In this document: in pieces, positions 1 through 7,987 of the stretch | Numbering within the stretch: the first letter of the stretch is position 1 | Layout of the letters: every line of letters starts with the position of its first letter | Position numbers and translations under genes: made by a program | The notes under the pieces: generated by a model | Database searches by the model: none | Told to the model about the DNA's origin: nothing | What the model saw: the letters and a program-made list of their open reading frames with translations, nothing else | Assembly: GCF_014655715.1 (NCBI RefSeq) | Contig: NZ_BNBM01000017.1 | Location: 124,001-188,000, forward strand | DNA: 64,000 nt | From: Streptomyces lanatus | GTDB taxonomy: Bacteria > Actinomycetota > Actinomycetes > Streptomycetales > Streptomycetaceae | Direction: 5' to 3'

Positions 1-1
1 G

Positions 2-220
2 TTCCAGCTCAGTCTCGACGGCCGCGACGCCGACAACGGCGTCTGGACCGGTGAGGCGGTCATCTATGCCGGATCGGACGGCACAAAGATCGACCGCATG
101 CGCGTCACCAGCAACACGAACGGCGCTGCGGTGCTGAACACCGAGCACCTCTACGGTGACGCCGAGGGCGCCACGAATGCCGAGATCATCACCGTCACCG
201 GTTCGTACCCGACGGCCTGA
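2..220 (+). CDS. C-terminal end of a phage structural-like protein (partial)
   Basis: The window opens inside an open frame that reads FQLSLDGRDADNGVW... and stops with TGA at 218-220, leaving 72 residues. The fragment is rich in Gly, Asn, Thr and Val in a beta-strand-like pattern (VIYAG, MRVTSN, IITVTG). That would fit a head-decoration, tail or fibre protein, but no family can be named from this piece. It is the only plus-strand gene at the left edge and it converges on the minus-strand packaging genes. This suggests the structural genes of the element lie to the left of the window. The start is outside the window. Confidence 0.6.
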   Translation, partial: FQLSLDGRDADNGVWTGEAVIYAGSDGTKIDRMRVTSNTNGAAVLNTEHLYGDAEGATNAEIITVTGSYPTA

Positions 221-231
221 TCCCACCCGCA

Positions 232-269
232 CCGCGGGGCCGATGGAGCTTCTTCCATCGGCCCCGCGG
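232..269 (+). terminator. Strong intrinsic terminator between convergent genes
   Basis: A perfect 16-bp inverted repeat (arms 232-247 and 254-269) has a 6-base loop and begins 11 bases after the stop codon of the partial gene. It lies between a plus-strand gene and minus-strand genes, so it may work in both directions. Confidence 0.85.
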
Positions 270-452
270 CCTTGCCTGGCGTGACCAGATGCGACGGACC
301 TGCCTGTTCGTTCGGGGCTCCACGCATGGCGGTGCCTGGGTGAGGGGAGCTCTGGTTTTCGAGGAGTCCCAATACGGGCGGCGTCGTCGAATATGGTGGT
401 CGTTAGCCCCGGTACTGCATCCCCCGTCGGTACCGGGGTCTGTCACGTGCCG

Positions 453-674
453 TCAGCCGGTGGCGTAGCCATGCTGGATTCGGTCGGCGTGGCCAGCGAT
501 GGTGTCGGCGGCCTTTTCCAGGGCGATGAAGAACGGGTCGTACGCCGCGCTGAGGACCGCGTCTCGCAGGAAGTCGTCGACGGACTTGCCCGCAGCTGCC
601 GCGGCGATCTGCACCTGGTTCTGCTCGGTGTCCGTCAGAGGCACTGCGAGGACTTGGGTCTGGGCGACGTCCAT
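453..674 (-). CDS. Small ribbon-helix-helix-like protein
   Basis: A 73-residue protein. The N-terminal part has the pattern of a beta strand followed by helices (LAVPLTDTEQNQVQIAAAAA, then SVDDFLRDAVLSAA). This resembles DUF1778-like and other RHH proteins that are often DNA-binding antitoxins or small phage regulators. It lies just downstream of the large terminase on the same strand, after about 90 bases. No toxin partner is visible beside it. The ATG at 674 has no clear ribosome binding site, so the start is tentative. DNA binding is inferred from the pattern only. Confidence 0.6.
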   Translation of the reverse strand: MDVAQTQVLAVPLTDTEQNQVQIAAAAAGKSVDDFLRDAVLSAAYDPFFIALEKAADTIAGHADRIQHGYATG

Positions 675-764
675 GCGAGGACCGTACCAGCGCCCTGAAT
701 ACTGTCAGACGCCGTCTCGGGGCTGATCTTGGAGGTGGCCCACCATTCCCGTCACGGGGACCGA

Positions 765-2558
765 CTAGTTGAGTAGTCCGCGACGGCGCGGCTGGTTGAT
801 CGGCTCCGGCTCGTACAGGGCCAGGAGGATCGCCTCGGCACGGTCGGGGGACTTCATGCCGCGCCCCTTCATCTGCTTCTTCGACTCGACGACGGAGTAG
901 CCGCCGGCGTTCGACAGGAGCTTCGGCGTGGAGAGCTGCGCGGCTGACTTCTTGTCGATCCGGTAGCGCAGGCGGCCTTGGCCGGTGGACGGGTCGGGCT
1001 GCAGGAGACTGCGGGTGGCGAGCCACATCTCGTCACGCTTGCGGTAGGGCCGCATGACGGCGCCCGGGTCGTCCTGGGTGGGATTCTCGGACACCATCAC
1101 ACCGACGATCTGCGCCTTGTGCCGTCCGTTCTCGCCCCAGCGTTCGAGCATAGACACCACGCCGTGGCCGATGCCGTTCTTGTCGACCTTGACGCGGACG
1201 GGGTGCGGGGAGCGCAGGGCGTCCGCGAGACGCTGCGCTGCGTGGATCTCCTCGAGGACCTTCTCCGCGACCTTGACCTGACTGTCGTTGGCGGCCCCGG
1301 CACTCGCGTGCCGGTTCTCAATGACGTCGCCGATGGAACGAGCTATGGCGAATTCGTCGCCACCGTCGGCGGCGACGTCCACGCCCAAGCGGACCCAGGC
1401 ACCTTCCTTCACGGTGTGGGTGGCGGTCTCGTCCTCCAGACCGAGGCCGCAGAGTCGGTGCCAGCCGGACCCGGTGGGGTCTTCGGCATTGATGGCGTCC
1501 TCGATCCAGGTGGGCGGGATGACGAGGCCTCCGCCTCCCTTCGGAAACTTCGCGTAGACCTTGGCAACGACGTACGGGTGATCGGGGCCGTAGGCGCGGA
1601 TCGTGCGGTCGACCCAGTCCTGGTCCGGCATGTGCCGACTCAAGGTGTGCATGTCGTTCGGGTTGGGCGGGCAGTCCGTGCAGTACGGCACTCGCTCGCC
1701 CGTGATCGCCGGGGAGGTGAGCGAGGAGATCGGGATGGTGACGGTGGTCGGCTCCTCCGGGTCGTCGCCCTCGATGCACAGCTCCTCGAACCAGCTCGCC
1801 GGGTCATCCATGGAGGGGTTGCCGATCGCCAACATCGCAGCGTGTCCGCCGGTCAGGAGGTTGTTCGTGCCGTGACCAATGGTCGGCGCGATACCGCCGG
1901 CCTCGTCGACGATCAGCAGGATGTGGGCCATATGGATGCCCTGCATGGCCGCCTCGTCGTTCGCTGGCGCCGAGAAACCATACGCGGCGACGAAGTCGTG
2001 CCCCTGAGGGGTGGGCATCTTGTACTGGACCGTGTCGCAGGAGCCGGGCAGGCCCGCCCTGGGTACCACCTTGCGGATGTGAGGCCAGAGCTGCCGCTGC
2101 ACCTGGCGGAAGCGGGTCGCGGTGGTGATACACAGCGCTGTGCCGACCGGGTAGACGTTGACGAACCACACAGCGGCACGCGCGGCAAGGTGGGTCTTCC
2201 CGACGCCAAAGCCGGCCGGGACGGCGACGCGCTTGTGGTCGACGAGCGCGTCCAGGACGTCGCGCTGCAAGCTCCATATGGACTCGCCGAGGACGTCCTC
2301 CACGAAGCCCGAAGGGCTGTCCCGCCACAGGCCGTACAGGGAGCCGGTGACCCGCTCGACCTCCCGCATGACGTACGAGCGCTCGCGGGCGCTGATGTCG
2401 TGCTTGAAGGCGTGGCGCCGGGCGGCGACCGGGGCGCGGAGCAGGATGTCGGCGACGTTGGAGGCGTCGCGGGAAATGACGCCCGGCTTACGAGCGCGGT
2501 GCAGCTCCTGGCGTGAGGGGGCCACGCGAAGGCGGGACGAGGGCTGCGTGCGGGACAT
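765..2558 (-). CDS. terL: Phage terminase large subunit (packaging ATPase/nuclease)
   Basis: A 597-residue protein with the two-domain layout of large terminases, which pump phage DNA into the prohead and cut it. The N-terminal ATPase domain has a Walker A loop GFGVGKT (residues 116-122) and a Walker B strand ILLIVDEA (213-220). The C-terminal half has an acidic cluster LGVDVAADGGDE (391-402), as expected for the RNase H-like nuclease. Normal full length suggests it is intact. The GC-rich stretch upstream (2559-2847) holds no gene and could contain packaging signals. TerL is the best evidence that the left part of the window is phage-derived. Confidence 0.9.
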   Translation of the reverse strand: MSRTQPSSRLRVAPSRQELHRARKPGVISRDASNVADILLRAPVAARRHAFKHDISARERSYVMREVERVTGSLYGLWRDSPSGFVEDVLGESIWSLQRDVLDALVDHKRVAVPAGFGVGKTHLAARAAVWFVNVYPVGTALCITTATRFRQVQRQLWPHIRKVVPRAGLPGSCDTVQYKMPTPQGHDFVAAYGFSAPANDEAAMQGIHMAHILLIVDEAGGIAPTIGHGTNNLLTGGHAAMLAIGNPSMDDPASWFEELCIEGDDPEEPTTVTIPISSLTSPAITGERVPYCTDCPPNPNDMHTLSRHMPDQDWVDRTIRAYGPDHPYVVAKVYAKFPKGGGGLVIPPTWIEDAINAEDPTGSGWHRLCGLGLEDETATHTVKEGAWVRLGVDVAADGGDEFAIARSIGDVIENRHASAGAANDSQVKVAEKVLEEIHAAQRLADALRSPHPVRVKVDKNGIGHGVVSMLERWGENGRHKAQIVGVMVSENPTQDDPGAVMRPYRKRDEMWLATRSLLQPDPSTGQGRLRYRIDKKSAAQLSTPKLLSNAGGYSVVESKKQMKGRGMKSPDRAEAILLALYEPEPINQPRRRGLLN

Positions 2559-2847
2559 GCCGGGAAAGGTGCGGCCCGCGAGGATCTAGTGTCGCGGCCT
2601 GGCCGAACGGTCCATGCCCAGACCGTCGGCCAGGCTGCGAAATCCGGCACTACCCATCAGGAGGCGCCACCCGGGGAACGGGATTGGCGGTGTGTGCCGG
2701 AAGTCTTGCCGGGGGCGACCCTGTTCCGGGGAGGTGGAGCAAGGGTGCCCCCGGTCTCAGGGGGTGCGTGGCTGGAGTGCTTTACCCGGGGGAGATCGGG
2801 GTCAGTAAGCCAGCCGCACCATGTAGTACGTCGAGCGCCGGATTCTG
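2559..2847. other. Gene-free stretch with hairpins upstream of terL
   Basis: No convincing gene is seen in these 289 bases. A strong hairpin lies at 2599-2633: arms CTGGCCGAACGGTC and GACCGTCGGCCAG, with one bulged base. A second imperfect pairing joins GGTGCG near 2764 with CGCACC near 2815. I checked for a tRNA and found no T-loop or D-loop consensus. Its position beside terL fits a packaging (cos/pac) or regulatory region, but this is inference. Confidence 0.4.
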
Positions 2848-3510
2848 TTACGCCTTGTCCGCGGTCGGCGGACGCGTAGTCCAGACGTCCGTGATCAGTA
2901 GCGGGAAACTGGGCCGATACGGGGTACGCAGGAGTTGCTCCTGGAGGCGCCGGAGGTAGTCGCGCGAGAGTGGCGTCGGAGGGGCGACCTCGAACGGCCA
3001 CACGGTCTCGGGCCTGATCCTCCCGAACGGCTTACCCGCGGCGACCCACTTGTCGATGGCCTCTCGGGCGGCCTTCCGCACTCGGGTGAGGTCCTCGGCA
3101 CTCAGAGCTGGGGAGTCGAACGCGAACACGCTGGACCACTTGCCGCTGCTGTCGGTATCCCAACCGAGGGTGGCCTCGAGGCGCCGGGCCTGCCGGATGA
3201 GCTCGATCAGTGCGGCGACGGTGGAGCAGCCGGGGCAGCCACACCTCCCAGCCGCCGGCGCAGTGGACTCGCCGATGGGCTGGGGCTGTTCAACGGCGGA
3301 GGCGTTGTAGGCGGCGACGATGTCCTGTTCCTCCTCGGCCCGGGATATCGCCCGGCGGAAGACCTCCATGTCCCCCTCGACGGCGGCCCGCTCGTCTGCA
3401 GTGAGCCGGAACCAGGGCGGAAGCTCGCGGCCCTGGCTCTCAGCGATCAGGCGCCGGGTCTCGTAGAGGTGGCGGGTGAGGTTCGGCGGGAGCATCGTGC
3501 GCCTGGGCAT
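2848..3510 (-). CDS. Unknown phage-element protein beside terL
   Basis: About 220 residues and not recognised. It starts MPRRTMLPPNLTRHLYETRR, with an Arg-rich helix, followed by an acidic helical part (ADERAAVEGDMEVFRRAI, SRAEEEQDIVAAYNAS). A small Cys motif CGCPGCS is followed by more helices and a Pro-rich C-terminus. The CxCxxC motif could bind a metal. Three nearby in-frame ATGs (3528, 3510, 3495) all lack a good ribosome binding site. I chose 3510 because the sequence upstream looks non-coding. Its place between the helix-turn-helix gene and terL would suit a packaging accessory protein, but nothing in the sequence shows that. Confidence 0.6.
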   Translation of the reverse strand: MPRRTMLPPNLTRHLYETRRLIAESQGRELPPWFRLTADERAAVEGDMEVFRRAISRAEEEQDIVAAYNASAVEQPQPIGESTAPAAGRCGCPGCSTVAALIELIRQARRLEATLGWDTDSSGKWSSVFAFDSPALSAEDLTRVRKAAREAIDKWVAAGKPFGRIRPETVWPFEVAPPTPLSRDYLRRLQEQLLRTPYRPSFPLLITDVWTTRPPTADKA

Positions 3511-3739
3511 GGAAGATCGCGTTGTCATGCCCGAGGGAACGCCAGCGGCCGAAATCTGTGACACCCCCCTTGCCGATGCTGCGAAGCCGGATGCCGCTCG
3601 ACGCTTAGCGATCACCAGCACGCGCCGATGCCTGAGCGAAGCGAAGGCATCGGAACCTACTTAATGGTGGTACTTGATCTTGTTACTAAAGGGGCCCAGT
3701 TCTCCGGAAGCCGGAACTCTGGCGACCCGTAAACCGGCG

Positions 3740-3787
3740 ACCGGAAACCCGTCTCCGGTGACCGGGGACCGAAAACCCGTCTCCGGT
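3740..3787. repeat. Two direct repeats, 28 bp apart
   Basis: ACCGGAAACCCGTCTCCGGT (3740-3759) and ACCGAAAACCCGTCTCCGGT (3768-3787) are nearly identical. Each contains an ACCGG...CCGGT dyad or a remnant of one. Further CCGG-rich partial copies lie at about 3700-3740. They sit in a 350-base gene-free stretch (3511-3862) between two minus-strand genes and could be protein-binding sites. Confidence 0.6.
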
Positions 3788-3812
3788 CTGACCAGCGGTG
3801 GGGCAACAAGAA

Positions 3813-3842
3813 GACCGGCCCCTGATGGAACTGGGGCCGGTC
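3813..3842 (-). terminator. Intrinsic terminator after the HNH/helix-turn-helix genes
   Basis: A perfect 10-bp stem (GACCGGCCCC / GGGGCCGGTC) has a 10-base loop and, read on the minus strand, is followed by a T-rich stretch. It lies 20 bases after the stop of the minus-strand gene at 3863. Confidence 0.8.
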
Positions 3843-3862
3843 ATTGTCGGGCGGGCGGTGCC

Positions 3863-4480
3863 TTACAGTCCGTGGCGCTTCCGGGCCGCAGCCCGCTGCT
3901 TGTAGATCAAATCCCGGTGCACGCCGACGTGTTCGGCGATCTGGTCGGGCGTCCAGCCGTAAGGCTCCTGCGACAGGGCGAGCACCGCCTCCTGCATGAA
4001 GCGCACGGCGAGCTCGCGGCGGGCCCGCGCGGCGTACACGATCGGGGCGACCTCGAGGAGCTTCGCCTCGGCATCCTTGATCTGCTTGACGCGCAGCTCC
4101 TTGCCGAGCTTGGCGAGCGCCTCGTTGGACTGCACTTCCGGCAGCGGGTGCTTCTTGTCCCCGTACACCACACGGGCGATGGCACCGCGGTACCCCATGG
4201 TCGACAGGCCTGCGGTGCGGGCCAGGCCGAGGCGCGGCTCGTAGAACCACAGGTGTGCGAGTGCCCGGTCCCGCTCGTCCAGGTACGCGCCGAGCTCCGC
4301 ATCGGCCTGCTCGACGATCCCCCAGGCCTTCACGACCAAGCCGTCGGGGCGGGCGGCGACCAGGTCCTCGGGCCGCTGGAGGCCGAGGCCCTTGAGGACC
4401 TCCTGCTCGGCGGTCTCGTCGATCTGGGCATAGTCCGGGGCCTGGATGCGTGGGCCGTACGTGATCCCAGCCTTGGGCAT
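3863..4480 (-). CDS. Helix-turn-helix protein; possible small terminase or regulator
   Basis: A 205-residue protein starting at ATG 4480, with GGAG eight bases upstream. An earlier in-frame ATG at 4555 has no such site. The body is helical (VKAWGIVEQADAELGAYLDE; YAARARRELAVRFMQEAVLA). The last 35 residues form a clear helix-turn-helix: GWTPDQIAEHVGVHRDLIYK followed by RAAARKR. A DNA-binding helix-turn-helix near terL and an HNH nuclease fits either a small terminase or a transcription factor. In most small terminases this motif is N-terminal, so the identity is open. A copy of the element's promoter box lies upstream at 4564-4583. Confidence 0.75.
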   Translation of the reverse strand: MPKAGITYGPRIQAPDYAQIDETAEQEVLKGLGLQRPEDLVAARPDGLVVKAWGIVEQADAELGAYLDERDRALAHLWFYEPRLGLARTAGLSTMGYRGAIARVVYGDKKHPLPEVQSNEALAKLGKELRVKQIKDAEAKLLEVAPIVYAARARRELAVRFMQEAVLALSQEPYGWTPDQIAEHVGVHRDLIYKQRAAARKRHGL

Positions 4481-4563
4481 GGTCGCTATTCTCCGTCCGA
4501 CTGAGGCGCGGTCTTGCGCCGGCGTGCGGAGACCCGGGTAAACCCATGCCTCCACAACGGCGA

Positions 4564-4583
4564 GAACAGTACACCAAGGTAAA
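4564..4583 (-). promoter_or_regulatory. Promoter-like box, copy P1
   Basis: The minus strand reads TTTACCTTGGTGTACTGTTC, matching the box repeated at about 14.2, 19.3, 22.1, 27.1 and 29.9 kb. TACTGT fits a -10 hexamer, and here a CTGACA lies 18 bases upstream as a possible -35. The transcript would lead into the helix-turn-helix gene at 4480. The leader after it folds into a different hairpin (GTGGAG/CTCCGC) and lacks the AGAGCA loop. Confidence 0.6.
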
Positions 4584-4591
4584 TGCCGGTG

Positions 4592-4852
4592 TCAGGGATG
4601 CTGTGACGGTACGGGCACTGACCTGCAGCGGAGCGCGGCGAACGCGAAGCCGGCCACAACCACGACAGGGCCGTGCGCGTCGCGCATATAGCGCTGCCCG
4701 GGAGCTGGGTTACAGGGGGTGTCGGTGGCTGCGATCCGCCCAAAGCCGATCCCCGGGCCCTGCGGGATCCGTACAGCCCACAGCATGAACGGGCCCAGGC
4801 AGAGGCATCGCGGGGAGCGAATGCGGCGCTGCAACGTGATGCGCGGACTCAT
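4592..4852 (-). CDS. Small unknown protein coupled to the gene upstream
   Basis: An 86-residue protein of unknown function. Its ATG (4852-4850) overlaps the TGA of the upstream gene in the tetranucleotide ATGA, and this coupling is the main reason to call it. The N-terminus is basic (ITLQRRIRSPR). There are two moderately hydrophobic stretches (CLCLGPFMLWAV and GPVVVVAGFAFAAL), so it may be membrane-associated. No family is recognised. Confidence 0.5.
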   Translation of the reverse strand: MSPRITLQRRIRSPRCLCLGPFMLWAVRIPQGPGIGFGRIAATDTPCNPAPGQRYMRDAHGPVVVVAGFAFAALRCRSVPVPSQHP

Positions 4853-5430
4853 GAGCGCCAATCCACCTTCCCGGCGAGGCCCTCGGCCTTGTCGCGTTTG
4901 AACTCGGCCCACTCCTCGCGCCGCATCAAGGCGAACGCACCCATGCCCACGCGGCCGATCACCATGCCGAGGCCGGCCTTCGGACCGGTCCGGTCCTTGC
5001 CGTGCAGCATCCAACCGATGCCGACAACCGGCGCCGGTGACGTCGGCGGTATGCGCCACATGCCGACGGTGAACCGGCCGAAGTCCAGGAAGTGCGTGCG
5101 CCGGACGGACAGCAGTAGCGCGACGAAGAAGCCAGCGGCCGCGGCCGGCGAGAGGTACCGCCAAAGTCCCGCGGTGAGCCACAGGTACATGGCCCACTCG
5201 AGGATGCGGAGCGCCCTCGAGGTGGTCCAGATCGGCGGGCAGTAGCGGACGGTGCCGGGGAGGATCTCGTGCTCGAAAACGCTGTCCTCGTCCTTCCACG
5301 AGACGTGTGACCTCGACTTCTTGGAGTGCGACGCCTTGTGAGAGCCCTTGTGCTGGGTGATGCGCTGGCACTGCCACCGGTTCTCGGTGTAGCCGGTCGG
5401 CCGGGCTGGGCACTGAAGACGTCGCTTCAT
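4849..5430 (-). CDS. Unknown membrane protein with Cys-rich N-terminus
   Basis: A 193-residue protein. The start ATG at 5430 overlaps the HNH gene's stop (ATGA). The N-terminal 60 residues are basic, with Cys/His residues (LQCPARPTGYTENRWQCQR) that could bind zinc. About residues 75-112 form one or two hydrophobic segments (WAMYLWLTAGLWRYL, AAAAGFFVALLLSV). The C-terminal 30 residues are charged. It lies in a coupled three-gene unit (HNH nuclease, this gene, an 86-residue gene), so the three are probably translated together. Function is unknown. Confidence 0.7.
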   Translation of the reverse strand: MKRRLQCPARPTGYTENRWQCQRITQHKGSHKASHSKKSRSHVSWKDEDSVFEHEILPGTVRYCPPIWTTSRALRILEWAMYLWLTAGLWRYLSPAAAAGFFVALLLSVRRTHFLDFGRFTVGMWRIPPTSPAPVVGIGWMLHGKDRTGPKAGLGMVIGRVGMGAFALMRREEWAEFKRDKAEGLAGKVDWRS

Positions 5431-5783
5431 CGGGTGGCCGCCACGCTCCTGGAGCGGACGCCGTCCGGGGTGAGCCGGTACTCGCGGCCATCGGCGTACA
5501 GCACCAGGACCTCGCCGGGGAGCTCCGGCCGGCGCACCTTCCACCCACGCTCGTACGACTTCCGCGGGTTGTCCTCGAACCAGCCGTTGCACACGGTGCA
5601 GACGAGCAGCAGGTTGTGGGCCTGGTTGATCCACTCCTCGCGGGCGCCGCCCATGCCGCGGTTCACGCGGTGGTGGATCGTCAGGTGGTGCCGCGTTCCG
5701 CAGCGCACGCACACACCGCCGTCGCGGTCATGGACGATCGCCTTCACTGCGTCGGTGGGGCCGGTTCGCCGTCGTGCCTTCAC
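5427..5783 (-). CDS. HNH endonuclease
   Basis: A protein of about 118 residues with a complete HNH fold signature. A first CxxC (VCVRC, about 25-28) is followed by HLTIHHRVNRGMGG carrying the catalytic HH (37-38). An Asn/His segment (NQAHNLLLVC) and a second CxxC (VCTVC, 62-65) follow for zinc binding. I chose GTG 5783 because GAGGAG lies about nine bases upstream; the frame extends further upstream but looks non-coding there. HNH proteins next to terminase genes commonly nick or cut DNA during packaging in cos-type phages. That role is a family-based inference. Confidence 0.88.
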   Translation of the reverse strand: MKARRRTGPTDAVKAIVHDRDGGVCVRCGTRHHLTIHHRVNRGMGGAREEWINQAHNLLLVCTVCNGWFEDNPRKSYERGWKVRRPELPGEVLVLYADGREYRLTPDGVRSRSVAATR

Positions 5784-5884
5784 AGCACTGGTCTCCTCGC
5801 CTGCCCCGGGCGCCGGACCGCGTCGTTCACGGTCCTGGTGGGCGCGCCCGGGGCGAGGCGGGGAGATTGAACGGCGGCCGCGTC

Positions 5885-6364
5885 TTACGTCGCGTCGGCC
5901 GACTGCGCCTCCCACAGGGTGCGCGCCACGTTCTCCGTGCCCTGCGCCGTGCGGGGGCGGCTCGCGCAGCTCCATCCGGGCCGGGGGCGGCGTTGTGCCA
6001 CCACCGTCCAGCCGGCCGCGCGCAGGCTCGCGCCGGTCTCGCCTTCCTGCGTGTACGTGATCAGCCGCGTGTATCCCAACGCTTTCGCGGCTCGCCAGGC
6101 TGCTCCGTACAACAAGCTGTTGGCGTTACGTACGCCGTCCGTCGCGGTCCGGGTGACCTCGAGCGTTTGGCCGTCGTCGAAGTGCCGGGCCACGGGACGG
6201 CCGACTATGGCCACGGCGCGCAGTACGCCGTCTTGGTCAGCGGCCCCCACGGTGAACACCGCCCCAAGCGGCGGCTTGTGGTGCCGGTGCCACTCGGCAA
6301 CGAACGCCTTGGCGTCCTTCTGCCGGACTGGCACCAGGTGCAGCCGTGTCTCCTCCGTGCTCAT
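5885..6364 (-). CDS. XF1762 family protein
   Basis: A 159-residue protein matching the XF1762 family, found in phages and mobile elements. Visible features are the WHRHHKPPLGAVFTVG segment, VAIVGRPVARHFDDG, EVTRTATDGVRNANSLLYGAA and the C-terminal YTRLITYTQEGETGASLRAAGW. The last block looks like the acyl-CoA-binding end of GNAT-type acetyltransferases, so an acyltransferase-like fold is plausible, but the substrate is unknown. It starts at the ATG overlapping the stop of the 114-residue gene upstream (ATGA), so the two are coupled. Confidence 0.82.
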   Translation of the reverse strand: MSTEETRLHLVPVRQKDAKAFVAEWHRHHKPPLGAVFTVGAADQDGVLRAVAIVGRPVARHFDDGQTLEVTRTATDGVRNANSLLYGAAWRAAKALGYTRLITYTQEGETGASLRAAGWTVVAQRRPRPGWSCASRPRTAQGTENVARTLWEAQSADAT

Positions 6365-6705
6365 CGCCGGGGCGCGTCCAGGAGCTCATGCATCTGCGCC
6401 CAGGTGGCGACGCCCAGGATGTCCTCGGCGAACCCGGCGAGAGTGTCGACCCACAGGGCGTACGGCGTGCCGTGGCGCAGGTACGACAGGACCAGAAGGT
6501 CACACAGGATGTGGTCGTCGAGGATCGCGATCGTGGCGCGCCGGTCGGCGGCGGGCGCCGTGGTCAGGTGCTCGAGCTGGTCCAGGCGGGCGAGCCAGTC
6601 GGGCACGGAGGTCGTGGCCTTGCACAGGCCGGAGTCGACGATGTTCCGGGCGCGGACGGCAAGCGAGGCGAACCGGGTACGGGGCGGCGCGGCGGTCGTG
6701 ACCAT
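6361..6705 (-). CDS. Unknown protein coupled to the XF1762 gene
   Basis: A 114-residue helical protein with no recognised family and no membrane segment. The core reads DWLARLDQLEHL, RRATIAILDDHILCDLLVLSYL and LWVDTLAGFAEDILGVATW. Its stop overlaps the start of the XF1762 gene by four bases, which suggests a shared mRNA and possibly a shared task. Confidence 0.7.
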   Translation of the reverse strand: MVTTAAPPRTRFASLAVRARNIVDSGLCKATTSVPDWLARLDQLEHLTTAPAADRRATIAILDDHILCDLLVLSYLRHGTPYALWVDTLAGFAEDILGVATWAQMHELLDAPRR

Positions 6706-6788
6706 GGCCGCGGACCGTAGGCACGGGCCCGCTTAGCGTCGCGCCGTGAGGTGACGTGACGTGAAACGGCAGCTCAGGCCGTGTCACG

Positions 6789-7319
6789 TCACTCGCCGGG
6801 GTCCTCGAAGCCGAGGGCCACCTGAGCCTCGCGACGGAACCGCGCATACGCCGGCTGCTTGAGTTCACTTCGCGGCTGGAAGTCGGTCATGCGGTGTGCG
6901 GGCGGCCGCCCTTCGCCAGGGAGCAGCGCACTGCACATGTTGGTGAGAACGATGCTGAGCTCGCTCGCAGCCTCCGCAACGCGCCTCGAGCCGGTCAACT
7001 CGATCCGGTCCGCAGCGCGCATCACGGCCTGGTCCCCGTCGTCCATGTGCCGCCACTCGTCGGGGTCGATCGTGGATTCCCGCTCGACTCGGGCGGAGAG
7101 GGACTCGAGACGCACGCTCAAGGCGTCGACGGCTTCCAGGAAAGCAACGTAGGCCTGCTGCCGTTGCTCCCGGCGCCATCGTTCCCGTTCGAATTCGTGC
7201 TGGTGAAAGGTCTGCTCGATCGCGGTGTCCGCGGCGCGCTTGGCGCCCCACACAGCCGCTATGGCACCCACAGCGGCGCCCAAGAGCCCGAACACGGCGG
7301 GCAGTAGTACGTCCAGCAT
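6789..7319 (-). CDS. Membrane-anchored coiled-coil protein
   Basis: A 176-residue protein. Residues 3-26 form one hydrophobic helix rich in Ala and Gly (LLPAVFGLLGAAVGAIAAVW). A long charged helix of coiled-coil character follows (FERERWRREQRQQAYVAFLEAV, then LSVRLESLSARVERE). A protein of similar design, with an N-terminal helix and a charged helical body, is encoded on the chromosome at 39051-39545. It probably sits in the cytoplasmic membrane with the body inside. ATG 7319 was chosen because it directly precedes the membrane helix. Function unknown. Confidence 0.72.
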   Translation of the reverse strand: MLDVLLPAVFGLLGAAVGAIAAVWGAKRAADTAIEQTFHQHEFERERWRREQRQQAYVAFLEAVDALSVRLESLSARVERESTIDPDEWRHMDDGDQAVMRAADRIELTGSRRVAEAASELSIVLTNMCSALLPGEGRPPAHRMTDFQPRSELKQPAYARFRREAQVALGFEDPGE

Positions 7320-7393
7320 GGCGGCGATTCTGCCGGGCAGGTGAGGTGACGCGATACGGATCCGGGGCACCACGTCACCTCTCCTCTGCCGGG

Positions 7394-7867
7394 TCAGGCC
7401 GCGCGGTGCTCGGCGAGCGCCTGCTCGAGGGCGTCGAGGATCGTCACGATGTCGTCGATCTTCACGTAGGCGATCCCGAAGGTGACGGTCCCGTCGTCGT
7501 GGACGTCGAATTCGTACTCGCTGTACGTCTGCTCGTCCTCGTAGTGGTACTGGCCGGGCTCGGCCTCGGCGAATCCGCCGGGGCCCTCGTCGAACCAGTT
7601 GGCGCCCCACGTCTCCTTCAGGGCTTGACCGACGGCGGCCTTGGGGACGCGTTCGAACTCGATCGTGGCGCGGCCGTGGTCGTCGAGGCACACCTTCCCT
7701 TCGCCCTCGCCGGGCTTGTTCCAGCGCAGGGTGGGGCCGAAGCACTGGCATTTCTCGGCGGGGGTGAGGGCGGGGAACGCCGCGGTGAACGCCTGCTGAG
7801 CGGCGGACTGCTGGTCTCCCCAGGCCATCACCCAGTCGTGCATGGCCTTCATGACGTGCGGTTGCAC
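7394..7867 (-). CDS. Unknown acidic cytoplasmic protein
   Basis: A 157-residue protein with an unusually acidic, aromatic-rich middle (NWFDEGPGGFAEAEPGQYHYEDEQTY) and a C-terminal helix (DDIVTILDALEQALAE). It has no signal or membrane segment and no recognised family. Strong acidity is seen in some anti-restriction proteins that mimic DNA, but nothing specific supports that here. Confidence 0.65.
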   Translation of the reverse strand: MQPHVMKAMHDWVMAWGDQQSAAQQAFTAAFPALTPAEKCQCFGPTLRWNKPGEGEGKVCLDDHGRATIEFERVPKAAVGQALKETWGANWFDEGPGGFAEAEPGQYHYEDEQTYSEYEFDVHDDGTVTFGIAYVKIDDIVTILDALEQALAEHRAA

Positions 7868-7987
7868 GCTGCTCCCTTCCGCCTGGGGCGCGGGGCCACC
7901 AGGCGGCGGCCGCGGGGCGCGCCACGGGCAAGGGGCGCACCCTGCACGTTGTGGAGGTTTTGTGTCCGCTGCCGGGTTACTGGGCGG

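Noticed and set aside
978..2516. Long open frame on the plus strand opposite terL
   Set aside because: It mirrors the minus-strand terminase gene, a common shadow in GC-rich DNA. It lacks any motif, and terL has clear ATPase motifs.
2764..2822. tRNA-like pairing in the stretch upstream of terL
   Set aside because: Only an acceptor-like pairing exists; no T-loop, D-loop or anticodon arm fits on either strand.
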